Of a stretch of DNA of 64,000 bases, positions 57,453 to 64,000 are shown in pieces (position 1 is the first letter of the stretch; each line of letters opens with the position of its first letter). Position numbers and translations under genes: made by a program. This DNA comes from Setomelanomma holmii (Eukaryota > Ascomycota > Dothideomycetes > Pleosporales > Phaeosphaeriaceae): assembly GCA_010015745.1 (NCBI GenBank), contig ML978166.1, positions 388,148-452,147 of the forward strand. Reading direction: 5' to 3'. The notes beneath the pieces are model-generated. The model was not told where the DNA came from and did no database searches. It worked only from the letters and a program-made list of their open reading frames with translations.

Positions 57453-59469
57453 GTTTCAGACTTGGGTCATCAAGTTTGGGAAACAGAAGCAGACAAATGG
57501 CGTGGTTGAAGAATCTCTGGATGGCCAAGGCACGGCCCGAATATATGGGTGAGCTCGGAAGTTCGCATGTTAACTCCCGAAATTCACAGCCACCGTTTTT
57601 CGGCGTGGTTCAGGCACGATGCATAAAGCTGATAAGCCATAAGGAAAGGAGCAGATTTGCAATATCGATGGACTGTTGTCCCTCCGAAAGGGAACGCGGC
57701 GGTAGAGGCGGTAAGCATACGAGTTTAGCGTTATGCCATCTGCATGCCATTTACCTCATCCGCTTTGAGGCTTCCCACCGAGGCACGAACCAGGTGAAGC
57801 CTTGTCGATCGATTGGAGGCCCAAATGCTGTCCCCGTACCTGACTCAGTACTACTCGGTACTCCTCCTGAACTGACAAACTTGCGCGTCCCCCGGCCTGT
57901 ATTCGGCCCTTGGCTCGAGCTCCCGTACCCATGTAGGAACCCGCTTATTCTCCGACAGACTTTTCTCCACCGCAATGTGCTCAAAACACATGCTTGACCC
58001 AGCGTGGGGGAAGACGTTATCTGCGATGGTGAAAACGATATTTCAAGCGCTTAGGAACCTAAGTAGACAGAGAGATAGTTGGTTTGCGACTAATGCCTTC
58101 AGGAAACCATTAAGACTGCCAGTACTCCTCCGAGACTCAACGAACACGCTCTGGCAAGGCAACGTTCGCATAAGACCCACAATACTACATGAATGTCCTG
58201 GCCTCCCAGAATGGCAATGATCACCCAGGCACTACTGTGTTGCGACAGCTTGGCAGCACGCTGACCCACCCGTCTCGAAGGGAAGTCCTTGCCTCTACGA
58301 CTATCATAACGTGGCGCGGCTGCTTGCAAGCTGGTGAGGCAACTACTATACGCTCAGACACGCAACATTGCCAGACGGTAGTCGGCCAGCATAACGAGAC
58401 TGCCGGTATCATGTCATCGGATATTCAAGAAAAGATGACCATCTTACAATCTCAGTACCAAGCACTAGGGGCATCTAAAAAGAGTGATGAGGCAGCGAAA
58501 AAGGCAAGATAGTCGAGTGAGACTGCTTTTTTGATTTCGGACACCGGTAACCGTTTGTCGGCATCGTTTCTATACGTGGTTCAATGCTCACCGCTGATCA
58601 TCTGGATTCTGATGACTCGCATGTCGCACGAAGGAGCGCTAACGACTGACTCGGTACCCATTCGCCGCATTTCTTGTTCCTGACCCAGGTAGGATTATGT
58701 TAGCCCACTTTATTCGTCATGCGAATGAGAGCCGGCGAACGTTGTTTACCAATTGTAGTGCGCCGTCTTTCTCGCTGAGAGGTCTTGAATGCCTCGAGTG
58801 AACAGCCAGTATGGTGCACATAGGTGTAAGCACACGCCTGACGATCTCGGCAGCCGATATTCTCGAAAGGATCAGTCTCCTCGAGGACCGGCCTCAGGCA
58901 ACGAGTTTTCGAGTTAATAAGTCCAACCCTTTTCAGCATGGGACTTCCATCTGGGTCCTTCCATGTCACTCCGTGAGTGGACCTGAAGGATCACGCGATA
59001 GTCGTTGCGATTGGATCCCCTGACCTGCGAATGCAATGTTAAAACCCTCCGCCCCACACTTGGAAGTATTGACCGGCACAGTTCGTGATCTTCAGGTTCT
59101 CCTCCCAGAGCAGTACAAGCCCACATCATGCCGGTCACCGGGTCCATGTAAGCGTCTTGTATTTTCAATTTTGAACAATATCAGAATGCATAAGCTGCTA
59201 AGTCGCGAGGGGGACGCGGAACCGGGAATCATAGCAGGCATCTCTTGAGTAAGGCCCACGAAGGACTTGTAACAATGATCGCAGCCTGGAACAGAGTATG
59301 GATCTGCATGTCTGGGGTGACCACTGGGTTCAGTCGTCCTCCTTATTTCAAGTTCGAGTCCTGCTACGTAAGCGCACCGTACTCCAGTTGGACGATAATT
59401 GAACAACAAACTTCCTCCCGGTGCGTATAGCTGCGCTGAGTCTTGAGCTTCTCTGGAAATACCTCGACA
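57453..59469. other. Gene-poor interval of 2.0 kb
   Basis: Between the FAD oxidase start (leftward) and the rhodopsin-domain gene (rightward); it must hold both promoters. A plus frame at 57476-57997 is open but has no protein-like order, and a short 34-codon frame near 58410-58512 is lysine/alanine-rich. I find no repeat, RNA gene or transposon motif. Confidence 0.5.
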
Positions 59470-60887
59470 ATGTCGAACACCAATGGAACTATCACGATTA
59501 TCCCAGCCCCGGCAGGCTATGTCGTGGACTTCGATAACCCACAAGTACAGTATGACGTGAAGTCGTACACGGTAGCGGCAGTGGAAATGACCTTGGCCTT
59601 TCTCTTCCTGCTCCAGCGACTGTACACGAAAGTAGCCATCATGAAAGCATTCCAGCTCGAAGACGGTAAGTCGCCGTGTAAACCCGGCCACAAGTTACCC
59701 ACTGACCATTCCACTTAGCCATCCTCATCGTTAGCTGGTTATTTTGTATGGGAGCGCAAATATGTCTGCTTCTGGGATTCTCACATGGAGCTATTGGCCG
59801 ACATGCCTGGGAGATTAGTATTGACAAGTATGGATACTACTCGCGGGTAAGAAGGTATCAGACTGCGGTCACGAGATTCAACTGACACAACCAGGTCATT
59901 CTGGCGGCACCACTTCTCTACGCCATTGGAACAGCAGCAGCAAAAGTCTCACTGGCACTATTCTACCGCCGCCTCAACCCGAACAAGATCTTCCAGGCTT
60001 TTGTGTGGTTCACTCTATTTGTGACCTTTGGCGCATATACTGCCATCTTCTTCAGCTTGTTGTTCGCCTGCAAGCCCATAGCCGCCAGTTGGGATCCGTT
60101 ACTTTTGGCTACTGCGGTATGCATCAATCGTGGCGGCATCTATATCGCTCAAGCAGTCATTGGCATCGTCACTGATGTATTGCTTCTCGCATTGCCGATC
60201 CCCACGGTGCTGAAGCTGCAGATGCCCAATAAGCAGAAAATTGGGTTGGTAGGTATCTTTGGTGTTGGATCTATGTGAGTGCTGGCTCGAACCCTCGAAC
60301 AGGTCTGGACTGACAGAGTAAGCACCATCGTCACCTCAATCGTCCGCCTCATCATCTTATTGCCGTCGCTTACTACAGCGGATCAAACTTGGGTCATTGG
60401 AGAAGGATCACTGTGGATGTAAGACCTCAATTGCCGTCCACAATCGCATCGTAAAGTCGAACTAATATTCTGCCATAGTTTCGTCGAAGCCAATCTCCTC
60501 ATCATGTGCTGCTGCCTTTCGACATTGCGACGCTTCTTCAAGCACTTTGCTCCCCAATTGATTGGAGAAGCTTCATCCGGCAACAGCAAACCGCGCTCAC
60601 GCGGCTTTTCCAACAACGCGCAGCACACTTTCGGCAGCGGTGGCGCAAAGAAGGCTCTCGATTCGATCTTGCACACGAGCAACGACAACAGCGGAATTGC
60701 TCTGTCGTCGTTTGACGATATGGACAAGAGCAGGACAAATGTGAAGACCTTGGGCAAAGACAGTGACAGCGAAGAGGCTATTCTCTACGAAAGAAGCGTG
60801 CAGGTCACGTACCAGGACGCGCATCGGAACAGCGGGCGGAACGCGCAGTCACATCAACCAGAGGTTTGGGCAGGAAGGAGGTTCTAG
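59470..60887 (+). CDS. Rhodopsin-domain (PTH11/SAT4-like) integral membrane protein
   Basis: Five exons: 59470-59665, 59719-59846, 59895-60274, about 60326-60418 and 60479-60887. The ATG at 59470 is preferred over upstream TTG. Seven hydrophobic segments follow the family order: TVAAVEMTLAFLFLL, ILIVSWLFCMGAQ, VILAAPLLYAIGTAAAKVSLALFYRRL, FVWFTLFVTFGAYTAIFFSLLFACKP, IYIAQAVIGIVTDVLLLALPIP, IGLVGIFGVGS and IVRLIILLPSL. The first loop, GYYSR, and the cysteine pair around CKPIAASW..CINRGGIY are typical. The Ser/Gly-rich C-terminal tail is cytoplasmic. In related families some members act as receptors; the ligand is unknown. The fourth exon's acceptor is uncertain by 7 bases (ACAG or TAAG). Confidence 0.85.
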
Positions 60888-61161
60888 AACATATGCGACA
60901 TTTGATTTTACATCATCGGCGTGCGCATCCAGGTTAAGCTTCAGCCCTCGGTTACGGGTGTTTTCCGAAATACCAACTGCCACCTCGAATCGGCTAGCTT
61001 GCTGCTCAAGAACATCAGCTCCCATAGTAATTTGTTTGTAAATCAATGCAACCACGCTTTCTTGCCGCCACTACGTATTTGAGGCTGTATTACTTGCTGC
61101 AATCGCCTATACTGACTTGTATTTTGGTGTCGCAGTTTCCTCCATGTTCATACTCGCTGCG
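60888..61161. other. Intergenic, 274 bases, flank of the Tc1/mariner relic
   Basis: This lies between the rhodopsin-domain gene and the transposase relic. It probably includes the 5' end of the element. I compared it by eye with the sequence after 62109 and could not find clear terminal inverted repeats. Confidence 0.35.
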
Positions 61162-62109
61162 ATGCCTGGCACCGGCCACCGCTTACAGCCTGCTGTACTG
61201 CAAGCTGTCCTCGATAGAATCGCTACAGGCGACTGCGACTGAGCCGTCTATAGATCTGCTGGAGTCAGCCGGACGACGATAGCAAAGCTGAGGTTGAGCT
61301 TGGGGTACTGGGGCGTACCATATCCGCCATGCTGCGTATGCCTTGGGCGGCCATCTACACTGCGGCAAGCTCAGCGCGATAGCCTCCGGGCATACCTCGA
61401 GGGCTATCCAGGCGCATACCTAGATGAGAAGAGGGACTTCTTGTACGACGAGTACGATGTTAGGATCAGTACTACAAGCATGTACTGGGTGCTAGAGCAG
61501 ATGAGATGGTCCTGCAAGCTTGCAACAAAGCGGGCAAAGGAGCGAAGTGAGCCACTCCGCCGCCTCTATCTTGCTGGGATGGCGCAACACTACAAGGCGG
61601 AGCAGATCGTGGCGTCGGATGAGAGCGGTTGCAATGAGCGTACGGCCGACCGCAAGTATGGCTGGTCTCCAGTTGGGCAGCCGGTGGAGTTATCGTATAG
61701 CTTCAGGCGATCAGAACGGTGGTCGCTGCTGCCAGCTATGATGATAGATGGCTACATGAGCTTTACGATCTTTCAAAGCGCGATTACAGCTAAGATCCTA
61801 GAGAACTTCTTAGAGTTTCAAGTGCTGCCGTTCTGCAATCCTCACCCAGGGCCAGCCTCAGTAATCGTGCTTGATAACGCCTCTATCCATCGATCAGAGC
61901 GTGTACGGGAGCTTTGCCAAAGGGCTGGAGTACTCCTCGAGTATCTGCCGCCATACTCACCAGATTTCAACCCTATCAAGAGGAGCTTCAAGCAGCTCAA
62001 AGGGTGGATAAAAGGGAACTCAGCGCAAGCAGAGAACTTCATTGACTTTGGGGTCTTTCTTGAGTATGCAGCGCAGCGGGTGTGCTGTAATAATGACTGC
62101 AGAAGCTGA
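61162..62109 (+). mobile_element. Tc1/mariner transposase, inactive
   Basis: One plus frame of 315 codons from the ATG at 61162, interrupted only by TGA at 61240. It gives a helix-turn-helix N-terminus (QPAVLQAVLDRIATGD, SAGVSRTTIAKLR), then a DDE domain: VASDESGCNE (first Asp), VIVLDNASIH (second Asp) and YSPDFNPIKRSF. The third catalytic residue, normally Glu in NPIE, is Lys (AAG at 61978-61980), a G-to-A change. Fungal Tc1-type relatives move by cut-and-paste into TA sites. With the TGA and the lost catalytic acid this copy is dead. It is on the same strand as the rhodopsin-domain gene that ends 274 bases before it. Confidence 0.85.
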
Positions 62110-62583
62110 ATTTATAGGTGTGGTTATCCCTATTAAGTCTGCTTTCTACTGTAGGCCACAGTACATTTTCATAGGTAGAAAACGGCGTACAGATGCGTGC
62201 AATTACACCTCAATGCGCAACTGACCAAAGCGATTCAAAAATTCTAAAAAAAAAAAAAGAGAGCTATTGCTATACATATAGATCAATCTTGTGAAGTTAT
62301 CCTATTGTATTCGCACAACGTTGTGGTATTGTACATAGGGCTATCCAAATGGACTCTCGTTGCAGCGCATTTGAAATGCCTCGAAAACCTCAACACCATG
62401 GCGGGCACGGGCCATTTATCACCAAAAACGCTCAGGCCGCCGAACTTCAAGCATCATCGCCATTGTCCTCTACAACACTGCTAGACGGTACAACCACTAA
62501 TCCTTGCGCCCAATCTCTTCTCTTTTCTTACGATGTTCTACTTGTCTCCAGTTAATATCTTTGAGGTTATAGTACCTAGCTTG
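62110..62583. other. Intergenic between two transposon relics, with a 13-A run
   Basis: No gene is seen. A run of about 13 A residues near 62246 is followed by GAGAGC. It could be a transposon tail, but there is no other mark of a retroelement such as a target duplication. The short open frame at 62349-62555 has no coding character. Confidence 0.4.
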
Positions 62584-63675
62584 CTATTCTTTTGCAGTGT
62601 TTTGTAGCGTGAAGAACCAGCCTGGAGGCTGCTTGAAATGCTGCGTCCACAACTTTAGGATATCCTCAGACAGCTGCATCAAGAGGTTGATATCCATAGC
62701 TCCGTCAATAACAAGCGTCTTGTGAAGCTTATTGATGTCCTCTCCAACCGTAGGAAATTTCTACTTAAGGTAGTTGAAGAAAATGCTGGTATGCTCGTTA
62801 ATCTCCTGCTCATGCTCATATCAGATAGGCGACCACTGAGATGCACCAGATACCTCTGATCTCGCTATTTTTGGTGCAGCTGCCTGCAAGTTAGACTCCT
62901 GTAGAGGTTGCTTATTCATCCGCTCAAGCTGCCCGACAATAAGCAGTTTCGTCAAGGTTTTGATATCATCGTTGCCACCTCCACCTATCCGCAACTTGCG
63001 CGTTTTCTCATGCTCCCGTAGGTCCTTTACCCTCATAATTGCAAGTCGTGCATCATCAGATGGCTTATCATACGTTGCCTTTCTTGCTGTAATTGCTCTT
63101 GCCTAGATGGAGATGATGTTGCCGTTGACAAAGAGGTGATCTTCAAAGCGTGCTGGCTGCCTCGCTGTTGGCGCAATCCAACAGCAATAAGGATAGTTTT
63201 CGCAATAGGTATCTGTACAGCGCCATCTATCCTGGATAGCAATAGCATGCCCGCTACCTGCTTGTTCAGCTGCTATTACGCCAGCAAGTCCCTCCTCTTG
63301 AATCACCGTTGCGGTGCGCCGGCGAGGACCGTCGACAACCGTTAGCAACGGTAGCTGCTCCGCCAAAATTTCAGCCAAGATGAGCTCGAAATCGACGTTT
63401 ACTGGCTCATTGGCATGGTTATCAACCTGTACAACAAGGCGCCGAAAGCTATCCCGCGTTGCATCAACACCTTACCGCAATCGCTTCATCGCGCACTAGT
63501 GTTTGGCCTGCTTAGCTGGGTAAACAACAGCGCAAATAGATGAGATCTTCGCTCTCTTTGGGCGTAGTTCTGCAATAACGTCATCTACCCATTGCCATAG
63601 GTCGTCAAACTGCAGCGAGTACAGCCGTACGCGGTGCTTGCTATCGGCAGCTTCAGGTATAAAGTGCTTCTCCAT
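62584..63675 (-). mobile_element. Unclassified repeat-family protein, 363 codons with five stops
   Basis: From the ATG at 63675 one minus frame runs 363 codons to the natural end at 62584-62586 without any indel. It reads MEKHFIPEAADSKHRVRLYS, DDLWQWVDDVIAELRPKR, SSICAVVYPAKQAKH, DRWRCTDTYCENYPYCCW (possible zinc cluster), EHEKTRKLR and FKQPPGWFFTL. Stops lie at 63496-63498 (TAG), 63472-63474 (TAA), 63103-63105 (TAG), 62821-62823 (TGA) and 62761-62763 (TAG); each is one transition from Gln, Trp or Arg. This pattern is what RIP makes from a repeated gene. I recall similar multi-copy proteins in Dothideomycete genomes but cannot name the element class. Confidence 0.6.
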
Positions 63676-64000
63676 ATGTCACGGTTTGGAGTCTCTCCTG
63701 CCGCACTGCGCAGTGGCACCTCACCCAAGGTGAGGTGAGACTGCCTTCTCTACACTAGCGCTGTTTACAGCCCCCAACTATATGTACTGTTTGTAGCTTC
63801 ACTACCTGTATAACACCTCACCTCACACCAGCTTTTTCAATTTCATGGTACCCTTCAAAATAGGCCCAAACCCCGTCAAATTGATCAAAACACAGCTCCA
63901 ATCCTACCACCGCCACTTCGCAGCCGCGCAGTGCACTGCAAAGGGCAAGAATGGCGGTTGTAGGGACCCCAGACCGTCCTTTGGCGCCTGGGAATCCGGC
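63676..64000. other. Right edge with a perfect short hairpin
   Basis: CACCTCACC and GGTGAGGTG around a CAA loop (about 63717-63738) form a perfect inverted repeat just upstream of the repeat-family ORF, and CACCTCACCTCAC recurs near 63807. This may be a terminal or regulatory repeat of the element. The last 150 bases contain no supported gene, although one could begin beyond the window. Confidence 0.4.

Noticed and set aside
57476..57997. Plus-strand frame of 173 codons
   Set aside because: No family motif, it overlaps the promoter region of the FAD oxidase gene and has no protein-like periodicity.
59341..59400. TTCGAGTCC, a tRNA T-loop-like sequence
   Set aside because: The flanking bases do not pair into T-arm or acceptor stems, and no anticodon arm fits upstream.
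60900..62340. Terminal inverted repeats for the Tc1/mariner relic
   Set aside because: By-eye comparison of the two flanks found no convincing inverted match or TA-flanked ends.

Overview
The window is nuclear DNA of a filamentous ascomycete (Pezizomycotina; most likely a Dothideomycete, by inference). The signs are many 45-60 base GT..AG introns with CTGAC/CTAAC branch sites, fungal-type genes (Set2, Suz12, Byr4, Pop8, HET proteins, tannase, PTH11/SAT4-like rhodopsin-domain protein), and transposon relics whose stop codons look like repeat-induced point mutation (RIP). There is no operon structure, CRISPR array or convincing tRNA.

Housekeeping block (1-29 kb): a partial gene at the left edge; SET2 (H3K36 methyltransferase); a small Myb-like/AT-hook protein between two gene-poor intervals; SUZ12 (Polycomb PRC2 subunit) with a C-terminal PHD-like finger; an F-box/leucine-rich-repeat protein; a WW-domain glycine-rich protein with a 17-base micro-exon; a divergent pair (zinc-cysteine-rich protein and class 3 lipase) in which each gene carries an in-frame TGA and a reading-frame break; the RNase P/MRP subunit Pop8; a 1024-residue coiled-coil protein; and RVB2/reptin.

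Accessory block (29.5-42.6 kb): an intact HET gene, then a run of broken genes (PRISE-like reductase, nitrilase, isochorismatase-family hydrolase, epoxide-hydrolase-like alpha/beta hydrolase, a second HET gene), with a decayed hAT transposon that reads directly into the nitrilase relic. An intact secreted tannase/feruloyl esterase and an intact HET gene survive inside it.

Second housekeeping block (43-53 kb): Byr4-type septation GAP, divergent from an XRCC4/Lif1 repair protein; a large fungal protein of unknown function; and mitochondrial GABA transaminase.

Right end (53.8-64 kb): a third HET relic, a possible fragment of a rhodopsin-domain protein, a secreted FAD-linked oxidase, an intact rhodopsin-domain membrane protein, an inactive Tc1/mariner transposase and a 363-codon repeat-family relic with five stops and no indel. 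The main theme is a sharp alternation of intact core genes with a graveyard of HET, catabolic and transposon genes broken largely by C-to-T/G-to-A type stops, often at tryptophan codons.
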